Assembly: GCA_964384375.1 (NCBI GenBank)
Contig: CAYLLN010000011.1
Span: 1-64,000, forward strand
Direction: 5' to 3'
DNA from: CAYLLN01 sp964384375
GTDB taxonomy: Bacteria > Planctomycetota > Planctomycetia > Pirellulales > Pirellulaceae
DNA: 64,000 nucleotides
Shown here: positions 8,821-16,143 of the stretch, piece after piece
Position numbering within the stretch: position 1 is the first letter of the stretch
How the letters are laid out: each line of letters begins with the position of its first letter
Program-made: the position numbers and the translations under genes
Notes under the pieces: model-generated
What the model saw: only the letters and a program-made list of their open reading frames with translations
Told to the model about the DNA's origin: nothing
The model's database searches: none

Positions 8821-9561
8821 ATGGAGGACAAAGAGACCGAGCCGCTGGATGTCATCGCCGTTGGCGCGCATCCCGATGACGTGGAGATCGCCTGCGGCGG
8901 GACGCTCGCCAAGCTGGTCAAGCAAGGCTACCGCGTCGGCATCATTGATCTGACCGATGGCGAGCCGACTCCCGCGTCACCAGGGCCGGAAGTGCGGCTG
9001 GCGGAGGCGAAGCGGGCGGCGGAGGTGCTCGGTGTGCAGCGGCGGGTCACGCTCGACCTCCCCAATCGCCGGCTGTTTGATTCGTTCGAGGCCCGTGTTG
9101 CGCTGGCCAAAGAGTTCCGGAGGTACCGGCCAAAAATCGTCATCGGCTTTGGTGACAAAACGCCGATGGCCTCGCCCGATCACTGGCAGGCGATGCAGAT
9201 CACCGACGCGGCCGTATTCTACTCGCGGCTGACGAAATGGGACCAGCACTTCGACAACCTGCCGGTGCATGCGATTCAGGCGCAGCTCTACTTCCGCCTC
9301 GCCTTCGAGCCTGAGATCCTCAGCGGCTTCGCAAGCCATTTCACGGTCGATATTGCTGAGACATTGGAGACGAAGATCGCGTCGATCGCTTGCTACGCGA
9401 CGCAGTTCCCGCCGGCCAAGGCGCACGTCTTCGACCGCGTCCGAGGGGCGGCGATGATCGCTGGAGCGGCCTGCGGCTTCGCAGCGGGTGAGACCTTCGT
9501 CAGCACACGGATGCTCGGTGCGCTCGACCTCGTGAAGACGGTGCTGCCGCGGCTGGGATAG
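8821..9561 (+). CDS. PIG-L family zinc deacetylase
   Basis: A 246-residue cytoplasmic LmbE/PIG-L type hydrolase. It opens with the zinc-binding motif GAHPDDVE (His17, Asp20). The DLTDGEPTP loop follows, then the RLAEAKRAAEVLGV helix and SPDHWQA with the third ligand His121. The length and layout match BshB/MshB-like N-acetylglucosamine deacetylases. The fingerprint residues of true BshB1 (the DLTRGELGTRG type) are altered to DLTDGEPTPASPG, so I do not assign bacillithiol synthesis. GGAG stands seven bases before the ATG. It is in an operon with the Tat oxidoreductase upstream. Confidence 0.92.
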   Translation: MEDKETEPLDVIAVGAHPDDVEIACGGTLAKLVKQGYRVGIIDLTDGEPTPASPGPEVRLAEAKRAAEVLGVQRRVTLDLPNRRLFDSFEARVALAKEFRRYRPKIVIGFGDKTPMASPDHWQAMQITDAAVFYSRLTKWDQHFDNLPVHAIQAQLYFRLAFEPEILSGFASHFTVDIAETLETKIASIACYATQFPPAKAHVFDRVRGAAMIAGAACGFAAGETFVSTRMLGALDLVKTVLPRLG

Positions 9562-9573
9562 TTCGACCCCACT

Positions 9574-9690
9574 CGTTCCCAAGCTCCGCTTGGGAACACA
9601 AGGATGGAAGCTCTGCTTCCCGAATTGCAGCACATCGCACTCCGGGAAGCGGAGCTTCCGTACGTTTCGTCCCAAGCAGAGCTTGGGACG
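9574..9690. repeat. Four-hairpin nested palindrome, CCCAAGC/GCTTGGG family
   Basis: In the spacer between convergent genes there are four perfect small hairpins: GTTCCCAAGC-tcc-GCTTGGGAAC (9575-9597), GGAAGC-tct-GCTTCC (9606-9620), GGAAGC-gga-GCTTCC (9645-9659) and GTCCCAAGC-aga-GCTTGGGAC (9669-9689). Hairpins 1 and 4, and 2 and 3, are also each other's mirror. The whole 117 bp can therefore fold either as four small stems or as one long one. GTTCCC...GGGAAC recurs at 61695. Confidence 0.92.
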
Positions 9691-9712
9691 AAGGCCAATT
9701 CGGTCAGGGCAT

Positions 9713-10720
9713 TCACCTTCCAACCTTCACTTCCCGCTTCCCCTGCGAGTCCGCTGCCGCCCGGGCCATGCCGCCGGTCGAATAGTCCATTACGATCGTG
9801 CCGTCGGCCCCGACAGCGATGATGCCGCCATCCCCTTCCTTCAGCCGCTTTCGGAGCACGTCGGAGACCGCTTCGGAGAGCGGCTGCTTGAGATAGGCGA
9901 GGCGGGCAGAGATGTCGTACGCCACTGCGTTGCGGATGAACTGCTCGCCGATACCGGTGCAACTCACCGCGCAGGTTGCGTTGTCGGCATAGGTCCCCGC
10001 GCCAATGATCGGTGAGTCGCCGACGCGGCCGAACTTTTTGTTGGTCAGTCCACCTGTCGAAGTGCCAGCCGCCAGATTGCCGTGCGAATCGAGGCAGACG
10101 CAGCCAACGGTCCCAAAGTGGCGGTCGTCCACCGGTGTAACACGAGACTGCTTGTCCGTCGCTCTCGCCGTTTCCCACGCCTTCCGCTGCTTGTCCGTAT
10201 CGAACCACGCGTTCTCGACCCGCTCGACCTTCATTTCGTCGGCAAACTTCTCGGCCCCATCACTTGTGAGCAGCACGTGCCGCGTCTTTTCCATGACGAG
10301 CCGCGAAAGCGAAATCGGATTCCGCACGGTGCGGACCGCCGCGACCGCGCCGCAAGCCTTGTTGCTCCCATCCATGATCGAGGCGTCCAGCTCGTGTCCG
10401 CCCGCGCTGTTGAACACGGCCCCCTTGCCGGCATTGAAAAGCGAATCGTCCTCCAAAAAGCGGATCACCTGCTCGACGGCATCGAGACACGTACCTCCAC
10501 CAGCCAGCACTTTCACGCCGATGTCGAGCGCCTCGCCGAGCGACTTCTCGACGGCGCGGGTTTCCTCCACAGTCATCTTGTCGGGCGACTTCCCGGCTCC
10601 GCCGTGCAGAGCGATGGCGAATCGCTTGCCGTCCTGAGCCATCGCGGGAAGGCAGACCACGCCGGCAGCAAGGCCGGCTGATGCGAGGAGTTGACGGCGA
10701 GTAGGTAGCAACATTCGCAT
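9713..10720 (-). CDS. Tat-exported isoaspartyl peptidase / L-asparaginase (Ntn-hydrolase)
   Basis: 335 residues. A twin-arginine leader (LPTRRQLLASAGLAAGVVCL, cleavage near AMAQD) precedes a plant-type asparaginase precursor. The fold begins FAIALHGGAGK and includes GGGTCLDAVEQVIRFLEDD and ELDASIMDGSNKACGAVAAV. The autocleavage site HFGTVGCVCLD has its nucleophile Thr near residue 204. The post-cleavage half carries the STGGLTNKKFGRVGDSPIIGAGTYAD signature. The enzyme should self-process into two subunits and cleave L-asparagine or isoaspartyl dipeptides in the periplasm. I chose the ATG at 10720 because GGAGG sits six bases upstream; the frame opens 21 bases earlier. Confidence 0.94.
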   Translation of the reverse strand: MRMLLPTRRQLLASAGLAAGVVCLPAMAQDGKRFAIALHGGAGKSPDKMTVEETRAVEKSLGEALDIGVKVLAGGGTCLDAVEQVIRFLEDDSLFNAGKGAVFNSAGGHELDASIMDGSNKACGAVAAVRTVRNPISLSRLVMEKTRHVLLTSDGAEKFADEMKVERVENAWFDTDKQRKAWETARATDKQSRVTPVDDRHFGTVGCVCLDSHGNLAAGTSTGGLTNKKFGRVGDSPIIGAGTYADNATCAVSCTGIGEQFIRNAVAYDISARLAYLKQPLSEAVSDVLRKRLKEGDGGIIAVGADGTIVMDYSTGGMARAAADSQGKREVKVGR

Positions 10721-10747
10721 GGCAACCTCCGTTGGGAACACGGCAGT

Positions 10748-11773
10748 CTAGCAGCGTAGCAGGTCGAGCACTCCTTGCAGATCGGCTGGAAGCGGGGCGG
10801 TGAATTCGATCGGCTCGCCGGTCGCCGGATGGGCCAGCCTAATGCGGTGGGCGTGGAGGGCCTGACGAGATAGGATGACTTCGTCGGCCGTGTCCGAAAA
10901 TGAGGCCTGACCCCTTTTGATGAGCTCGGCACGTGTGATGCTTGCGCGGCCGCCGTAGAGCTTGTCACACAGCACGGGGCAACCGATGTGGGCCAGGTGC
11001 ACTCGAATCTGATGCGTGCGCCCCGTTTTCGGCAGCACCTTCACCACTGCAAAGCCGGCAAAACGCTCCAACACTTCATAAAACGTCGTGGCGTCGCGGC
11101 TCGTGTGATGGCCGCTACGAATCGCCATCTTTTCGCGCTGGTGCGGATGGACGCCGATCGGCTGCTGGATGATGTCACGGTCGCGATCGGGAACGCCAGC
11201 CGTAATGGCGAGGTACTCCTTCTCCGTCGTCCGGTTCTCGAACTGAGCCGCCAAGGCAAAGTGCATCGGGTCGGTCTTGGCGACGACCATCACGCCGCTT
11301 GTATCGCGATCGAGCCGATGGACAATGCCCGGCCGTGTCTCGCCGCCGACTTTGCTCAGTTGCTGGAAGTGAAACGACAACGCACTGGCCAGCGTTCCCG
11401 ACCAGTGCCCGCGTGCCGGATGCACCACCATCCCCGGCGGTTTGTTGACGGCAATGATCGCATCGTCTTCGTACAAGATGTCGAGCGGGATATTCTCCGG
11501 ATGCGGCCCGGCCGTGTTCATCGGCGGCAGAACGACAACCACGCGATCGCCCGCGGCTAGGCGATGGGCGACCTTGGTCCCCTGCTCGTTCACGCGAACG
11601 CCGCCCGCGCCGATCACCTTGCGAAGCTGCACGCGGCTGTACTTCGGCAGGCGGCGAGCGAGAAATGCATCGAGCCGCGATCCGGCATCCTCCGATTCGA
11701 CCACTAGTTCGATCGGCTCAGCGTCGGCAGGATCATCCGTGTCCGCGGCATCCTGCGACTCGTCGGCACTCAT
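10748..11773 (-). CDS. rluD: RluA/RluD-family 23S rRNA pseudouridine synthase
   Basis: 341 residues. An N-terminal S4 RNA-binding domain (RLDAFLARRLPKYSRVQLRK, about 33-70) precedes the catalytic domain with HRLDRDTSGVMVVAK (catalytic Asp155) and KTGRTHQIRVHLAHIGCPVLCD. The S4 domain suggests RluD-type modification of helix 69 uridines in 23S rRNA, although RluC is not excluded. The ATG overlaps the stop of the upstream TPR-like gene as ATGA, implying coupled translation. Residues about 285-295 (IKRGQASFSDT) look like an in-frame repeat insertion (see 10894-10918) in a loop between conserved blocks. Confidence 0.93.
   Translation of the reverse strand: MSADESQDAADTDDPADAEPIELVVESEDAGSRLDAFLARRLPKYSRVQLRKVIGAGGVRVNEQGTKVAHRLAAGDRVVVVLPPMNTAGPHPENIPLDILYEDDAIIAVNKPPGMVVHPARGHWSGTLASALSFHFQQLSKVGGETRPGIVHRLDRDTSGVMVVAKTDPMHFALAAQFENRTTEKEYLAITAGVPDRDRDIIQQPIGVHPHQREKMAIRSGHHTSRDATTFYEVLERFAGFAVVKVLPKTGRTHQIRVHLAHIGCPVLCDKLYGGRASITRAELIKRGQASFSDTADEVILSRQALHAHRIRLAHPATGEPIEFTAPLPADLQGVLDLLRC
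10894..10918. repeat. AAAAGGGGTCAGG...CATTTTCGG element inside rluD
   Basis: On the minus strand the gene reads AAAAGGGGTCAGGCCTCATT followed by TTCGG. This resembles a short AAAAGGGGTCAGG-type element that I recall from many bacterial genomes. It is in frame and encodes KRGQASFS in a loop of the pseudouridine synthase. Only one copy is seen in the window, so the repeat call rests on recognition. Confidence 0.5.
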
Positions 11774-12675
11774 TCCGGTTTTGTTTCCGCAGGCGTTGCG
11801 GCAGGAGGTGTCGTTTCCGCTGGAGTTGTGCCAGGAGTGGCCGCTGGCGTTTCGCCTGGCTTCGGGAATTCCAGGCCAGACGTCTCGGTCGTTCCCTTGC
11901 CGAGGTTGTCGAGATTTAACCCGGAACCGGGCGTTGTCGTCGCTCCCGTTCCCGGCGGCGCGAGCGGATCCGAGAAGCCCGGCAAGCTCAGGTCGGGACG
12001 CTCCGGCAGATCGTTCGGCAGGCCTGGCAATCCACCCGAACCGGAGAGCGGCGCGGGCTTGCGAGGCGTTTGGGCATCGAACCAAGCGAGCAGCGCGACT
12101 TCGCGAGGATCCGAAAGCCGCTCGACGCCGGCTGCCGCGGCCTTGCCGATCGCCGAATCCTTCTCGCTCGCGACGACCGCTTCGTACTGCTTCTTCGCGT
12201 CGTCGGGCCGATTCGTTGCTTCATAGACTTTTGCCAACCCCAGTCGGGCCCGCGACTTGAGCATCGGATCGGTCGCCTTGGCCTCGACTTCCTTATAGGC
12301 GGCTTCGGCCTTTTCCAGCTTCTTCTTCGCTTCGATCCGATCGCTGAACATCTCGATCGAACCCTGTGACATGTTAATGTCGCCGATCGACTGCTGGGCC
12401 CACAACGCGGCAGCCGTATCAGGCCGCTCCTCGGTCAGCTGCTTCAAAGCGACAGCCGGTTCGCGATCGTTGAAGGCGGCAAAATAGTCGCTCCATGCTC
12501 CCGCACTGGCCGGGTTGCCGGCGCTGGCGATGTAGATGGCCAGGCCAATGGCAATCAGCCCACCAACGACCACGATGCCGATCGTCGTTCCGTATGGTTT
12601 GGCCGCCTCGATCTGCTCGCCGAGCCAGTCGGACAGTTCGTTGTGCTGGAGTTCGTGACGCTTCTCGGCTTTCAT
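11770..12675 (-). CDS. Membrane-anchored TPR-like protein with Pro/Thr-rich tail
   Basis: 301 residues. A short cytoplasmic N-terminus (MKAEKRHELQHNELSDWLGE) precedes one membrane segment (about 31-51). A helical TPR-like domain follows, with repeated pairs such as DPMLKSRARLGLAKVYEATN and PDDAKKQYEAVVASEKDS. The tail of about 90 residues is rich in Pro, Gly and Thr (FPKPGETPAATPGTTPAETT). The layout resembles YfgM, an inner-membrane periplasmic chaperone accessory factor, but the tail is not part of that family. The ATG at 12675 is chosen because the conserved charged start begins there. It is translationally coupled to rluD by ATGA. Confidence 0.78.
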   Translation of the reverse strand: MKAEKRHELQHNELSDWLGEQIEAAKPYGTTIGIVVVGGLIAIGLAIYIASAGNPASAGAWSDYFAAFNDREPAVALKQLTEERPDTAAALWAQQSIGDINMSQGSIEMFSDRIEAKKKLEKAEAAYKEVEAKATDPMLKSRARLGLAKVYEATNRPDDAKKQYEAVVASEKDSAIGKAAAAGVERLSDPREVALLAWFDAQTPRKPAPLSGSGGLPGLPNDLPERPDLSLPGFSDPLAPPGTGATTTPGSGLNLDNLGKGTTETSGLEFPKPGETPAATPGTTPAETTPPAATPAETKPE

Positions 12676-12976
12676 GGACAGGACCGGAGAGGGGTTCGCG
12701 GGATAATCGGCACTTGGAATCAGGCCGAATTTCGGCCACGTGCCTGTGCGCAAGTGTATGGCTGGTCGCAAGATAGCGTCAAGGGCGTATTCTGCAGCAA
12801 TGCCCGGCTCACGTGCTCAGGCCGGCTTGCGGTGAGCAGCAACTCGGTGCAACCTCCCACGGCAAACGCGGGTTGTGAAGGAAGAATCCGACCGATATAT
12901 TGAGAACCTTTCCGCCCTTACGTGCCGGCCGTCACGCGGCGCTCGCGAGCGTCCCCGGCGTTTTGAGATTTGGCCC
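12676..12976. other. Divergent intergenic region (promoter plus 5' leader)
   Basis: This 301-bp spacer between divergent genes holds the candidate promoter at 12873-12901 and, in the leader it would transcribe, a perfect 12-bp palindrome CGCTCGCGAGCG (12940-12951). I see no gene in it. Confidence 0.6.
12873..12901 (+). promoter_or_regulatory. Candidate sigma-70 promoter of the FabZ-ACP-FabZ operon
   Basis: TTGTGA (12873-12878), a 17-bp spacer and TATATT (12896-12901) match the consensus 4/6 and 5/6. Transcription would begin near 12908, giving a leader of about 70 bases before 12977. Confidence 0.45.
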
Positions 12977-13456
12977 ATGCGGTTTTGTCTGCTGGATCGA
13001 ATTACCCACCTCGAGCCGGGAGTCAAAATCACTGCCGTCAAACAGTTGCGGCCGGACGAAGACTATTTGGACGACCATTTTCCGCGCTTTCCGGTCATGC
13101 CTGGCGTGCTGATGCTGGAGGCGATGTACCAGGCCGGCGCGTGGCTCGTGCGGCAGAGCGAGGGGTTCGCCCATTCGCTCGTGATCCTCAAAGAAGCCCG
13201 CAACATCAAGTACGCCGATTTCGTCACGCCCGGCAAGGAACTGGTCGTGACGGCGGAAATCCTGAAACAGGACGACACCACCACGACGCTCAAAACGCAG
13301 GGAACGATCGACGGCAATATGGCGGTGAACGGGCGGCTCGTGCTCGAACGATTTAACCTGGCCGACCGCCGCCCCGAGCGGCGCGATACTGATCCTTACC
13401 TTACCAACGAGTTGCGGAAGGTCTTCAATCATCTGATGAAGCCAGCCGCCGAGTAA
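12977..13456 (+). CDS. fabZ: FabZ-type 3-hydroxyacyl-ACP dehydratase
   Basis: A 159-residue hot-dog fold enzyme that removes water from 3-hydroxyacyl-ACP in fatty acid elongation. The family motif is DDHFPRFPVMPGVLMLEAM. His34 and Glu48 fall 14 residues apart, as do the catalytic pair of known FabZ proteins. A second conserved block is ARNIKYADFVTPGKEL. The tail after residue 130 is longer than usual. I chose the ATG at 12977 because MRFCLLDRITHLEPG is the normal FabZ opening, while the in-frame extension from 12875 is Arg-rich. It is followed by an acyl carrier protein (13535) and a second FabZ-like gene (13958). Confidence 0.93.
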   Translation: MRFCLLDRITHLEPGVKITAVKQLRPDEDYLDDHFPRFPVMPGVLMLEAMYQAGAWLVRQSEGFAHSLVILKEARNIKYADFVTPGKELVVTAEILKQDDTTTTLKTQGTIDGNMAVNGRLVLERFNLADRRPERRDTDPYLTNELRKVFNHLMKPAAE

Positions 13457-13534
13457 GCCTACAAGTCACGCTGCCGACACTCGGCAGTTCACGAAACAAC
13501 CAATTCGATTCTGTTTGAGGGAGTTGCAGTAGCC

Positions 13535-13927
13535 ATGGCGATGACGAAGGACGAAGTTTTCAAGAAGGTACAAGCCGCCCTGGTCGATGCGCTGGGCGTC
13601 GATGAAGAAGAGGTCACGCCACAAGCGACGATGGTGGGGGACTTGGGGGCCGAGTCGATCGACTTCCTCGACATCGTCTTCAAGCTCGAAAAGTCGTTCG
13701 GCATCGAGATTCCCCGCAAAGAACTCACGCCGGAAGACATCCTCACCAGTGCCGAGTACGTGCAGGACGGCAAGGTAACGGCTGCGGGTCTGGCGGAACT
13801 GAAGCGGCGGATGCCGTTCGTCGATTTCAGCAAGTTCGAATCGGACCCGCAGATTCGGAACTTCAGCAACCTGCTCACCGTCGGCGCCCTCTGCCGGTAT
13901 ATCGAGTCGAAGGTCGGCGCCGCATAG
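13535..13927 (+). CDS. Long acyl carrier protein
   Basis: A 130-residue carrier protein. The N-terminal 50 residues are ordinary ACP: helix I, then GDLGAESIDFLDIVFKLEKS with Ser41 as the phosphopantetheine site (GAESID in place of GADSLD). About 45 extra residues (EYVQDGKVTAAGLAELKRRM and onward) are then inserted before the usual last helix (TVGALCRYIESKVGAA). Typical ACPs are 75-85 residues, so this is a specialised form and not the housekeeping AcpP. GGGAG stands upstream of the ATG. It lies between two dehydratase-like genes, which suggests it carries their shared substrate. Confidence 0.92.
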   Translation: MAMTKDEVFKKVQAALVDALGVDEEEVTPQATMVGDLGAESIDFLDIVFKLEKSFGIEIPRKELTPEDILTSAEYVQDGKVTAAGLAELKRRMPFVDFSKFESDPQIRNFSNLLTVGALCRYIESKVGAA

Positions 13928-13957
13928 GGGCGTTGCCAACGGAGTGCGAGCCGACCG

Positions 13958-14500
13958 ATGCGCTGGTTCTGGATCGATCGCTTTGAGGAATTCGTCCGCG
14001 GACAGCGGGCGGTCGCGCGCAAGTGCGTTGCCATGTCCGAAGAGCAGATCGACGGTTACACGCCCGGCTTTCCGATCATGCCGGGCTCGCTGATCATCGA
14101 GGGGATGGCACAAACGGCGGGTCTGCTCATCGGCGAGATGGAGGGATTTTCGCAGCGCGTCGTACTTGCCAAGATCGGCAAGGCGCTCTTTCACTTTCCC
14201 GCCACTCCCGGCGACACCCTCCGCTACACGGCGACTATCCTGGACGTGAAGCCCGACGGCGCAATGGCGTCGGTCACCAGCCATGTCGGCGATCGCCTGC
14301 AGGCCGAAGTGGAAATGATGTTCGCCTTTCTGGACGATCGCTTTCCTAGCGGTCCGCTCTTTGAACCGGTCGATTTCGTCGCCATGATTCGGACGTTCGG
14401 CATGTACGACGTGGGCCGCACGGCCGATGGCAACCCGATCGAGCTTCCCCCCTTCTATGCCGATGCCGAGCGCGAAGCGACGGCTGGGTATCCGAAGTAG
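13958..14500 (+). CDS. FabZ/FabA-like hot-dog protein lacking the catalytic His
   Basis: A 180-residue hot-dog protein. It aligns without gaps to the upstream FabZ over the active-site segment: DGYTPGFPIMPGSLIIEGM against DDHFPRFPVMPGVLMLEAM. The catalytic His34 is Tyr34 here, while Glu48 is kept. The substrate-tunnel blocks KIGKALFHFPATPGDTLRYT and SHVGDRLQAEVEMMF are recognisable. An unusual tail (about 130-180) ends in an acidic segment. It may be a non-catalytic partner in a heterodimer with the upstream FabZ, or a dehydratase or thioesterase with altered chemistry. It starts 30 bases after the ACP gene, so all three are probably co-transcribed. No ketosynthase or reductase is present in the window. 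Confidence 0.85.
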   Translation: MRWFWIDRFEEFVRGQRAVARKCVAMSEEQIDGYTPGFPIMPGSLIIEGMAQTAGLLIGEMEGFSQRVVLAKIGKALFHFPATPGDTLRYTATILDVKPDGAMASVTSHVGDRLQAEVEMMFAFLDDRFPSGPLFEPVDFVAMIRTFGMYDVGRTADGNPIELPPFYADAEREATAGYPK

Positions 14501-14532
14501 CCCGTGAATCGTGATTGCGCTTGCGCCGGCAG

Positions 14533-15972
14533 CTACTCCGCCGGCTTCTCGAGCAGGACTTTGTCCCCTTCGGCCAGGCCGGTGGCGACCTCGGCCCACT
14601 TCTCCGTTGCTTTGGCGATCTTCACGTTTCGCCGCTCGTGCTTGCCGTCGGCCAGGAGAACGAGCAGATATTTCTGCTCTTCGTCGAGGTCGTCGGTGAA
14701 CACGGTTTTGGCCGGGACGAGCAGTGCATCGGGTTTGTAGTAAGACGTGATCTTCACCTGTCCCGTCATACCAGGCGTGAGGCTCGCGCTGTCGCCCTCC
14801 AGGTCAAGCGTGGCGGCGAACTGCCCTTCCGCCACGGGAGCAGCGGAAACCTCCTGCACTTTCACGTCCAGTTTTCGGTCCGGCTCCGATTTGGGAACGA
14901 ACTGCCCGGCCGCACCAACCTTTACTTGTGCGTATTCCTTCTCCGGCACGCTCACACGCACGAGGAGCTTGCCCGGTTCGACGATCGTCAGGAGCACTTC
15001 GTGCGGGACGACCTGCCCACCGGATCGCAGCTTCTGCTGCATCTCGGCCGCTCCGCTCCATTTCCCTCCCAGCCAGCGACCGTAATAAACAATGCCATCA
15101 GCCGGGGCTTTGATTGAAAGGCGTTCCAGGTCCGCCTTCAGGCGGGTAAGCTGCTCGTCGGACTTCGCCTGCTCGAACTCCAGCTTTTCGATCGCCAGTT
15201 TCTGCTTGGTGATCAGCATGGGGAGCGAGACGCGGGCTTTCTCGGCGACGATTGCCGCCTGCTCTGCTGCCTGCTTGTGCGTCTCGAGCATTCGGGGCGA
15301 TTGCACCTTCTTGTACTGCTCGTGCAGGTGACGCGACTGCTCGACCGAGAACTTCATCTGCTCGACGTCGTTGCGGGCCCGCTTGAGAATGATTTCTTCC
15401 GTCTCCTCGGTCAGGTCGTCCGCCTTGTACATTTTCTCCAGCTGTTTCAATTCCTCCTGCGAGTACTCCAGGTACTGTTCCGCCTGCTGGAGCCGCTGAG
15501 CTTGGGCTTTGTCGTCAAACGGCCGCTCCACCTGTTCGAAAAGGGTCAAGTCCTCGTCGGCAATCTTCTTCGACCGCTCGGCCAGCTGCGTATCGAGTGG
15601 CGCGGACTTGGTCAGGATTTCCAGGTCTTGCTTCTCTTGCTTGAGCGACAGCTCCGCCAGCGCCCGGGCCGCTTCCTGGTCGCGAATCTGCTCGGCCAGC
15701 CGCCGTGAGTCGAGCTGCACGAGCACCTGCCCCTTGGTCACCCGGCTGCCGTGCGGCAGGGCCTCCTTGACGACGAGCTGTGCGGTTTCTTCCGGGGCGA
15801 CGGAAACTTCGCTCGCATGGGCCGCTTCGAGCGAGCCATCGAGCGTGATCTCGATCTTCAGCGGTCCGCGCGCCACGGTGTGCGTCTTGGGGGCGGGCTT
15901 GGCATCTTGCGCCAGAAGCGGGCTGGTAAGCAATGCGTAGCAGACCAGCAGTAAACAAGACAGGCGTTTCAT
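14533..15972 (-). CDS. Periplasmic membrane fusion protein (HlyD/efflux RND adaptor type), orphan
   Basis: 479 residues with a signal peptide (MKRLSCLLLVCYALLTSPLL, cleavage near LLAQD). The first lipoyl half is DGSLEAAHASEVSVAPEETA. A very long coiled coil (about 95-330, rich in Glu, Lys and Gln) follows, then the second lipoyl half (LSIKAPADGIVYYGRWLGGK) and a beta-barrel and membrane-proximal domain (KLLVRVSVPEKEYAQVKVGA). TGGAG before the ATG at 15972 supports this start; the upstream frame extension is repeat-rich. There is no transporter gene beside it, so its inner- and outer-membrane partners must be elsewhere. It is not a paralogue copy of the 1361 adaptor: it is secreted instead of anchored. 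Confidence 0.88.
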   Translation of the reverse strand: MKRLSCLLLVCYALLTSPLLAQDAKPAPKTHTVARGPLKIEITLDGSLEAAHASEVSVAPEETAQLVVKEALPHGSRVTKGQVLVQLDSRRLAEQIRDQEAARALAELSLKQEKQDLEILTKSAPLDTQLAERSKKIADEDLTLFEQVERPFDDKAQAQRLQQAEQYLEYSQEELKQLEKMYKADDLTEETEEIILKRARNDVEQMKFSVEQSRHLHEQYKKVQSPRMLETHKQAAEQAAIVAEKARVSLPMLITKQKLAIEKLEFEQAKSDEQLTRLKADLERLSIKAPADGIVYYGRWLGGKWSGAAEMQQKLRSGGQVVPHEVLLTIVEPGKLLVRVSVPEKEYAQVKVGAAGQFVPKSEPDRKLDVKVQEVSAAPVAEGQFAATLDLEGDSASLTPGMTGQVKITSYYKPDALLVPAKTVFTDDLDEEQKYLLVLLADGKHERRNVKIAKATEKWAEVATGLAEGDKVLLEKPAE

Positions 15973-16071
15973 GGGTGCAGCTCCAAAGTAGATCTCACAC
16001 GCCGTGAGGGAACAGCGCGAGTGACGACCATCTATCGTGAGCGACGCACGGCGGCAAAGCAACGCCAGCCG

Positions 16072-16139
16072 GAGCATGAGAGGACGAGGCTCCCGCCGAG
16101 CCGAATGTATCCCGGCTCAGCAGGAGCTTCGCCCTCCCG
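16072..16139. repeat. Inverted repeat, GGGAGGGCGAAGCTCC family
   Basis: Two facing arms lie just beyond the end of the AAA ATPase gene. The left arm (about 16078-16103) contains GACGAGGCTCCCGCCGAGCCG. The right arm (16113-16139) is its imperfect reverse complement (CGGCTCAGCAGGAGC, then TTCGCCCTCCCG). They are separated by nine bases, so this would form a strong stem-loop. It may double as a terminator for 16144-17490's neighbour. Nothing else is seen in the 171-bp spacer. Confidence 0.85.
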
Positions 16140-16143
16140 ATGG

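Noticed and set aside
8821..9561. Assignment of the PIG-L protein as BshB1 (bacillithiol)
   Set aside because: The loop typical of BshB1 is changed and no other bacillithiol gene is nearby. Kept at family level.
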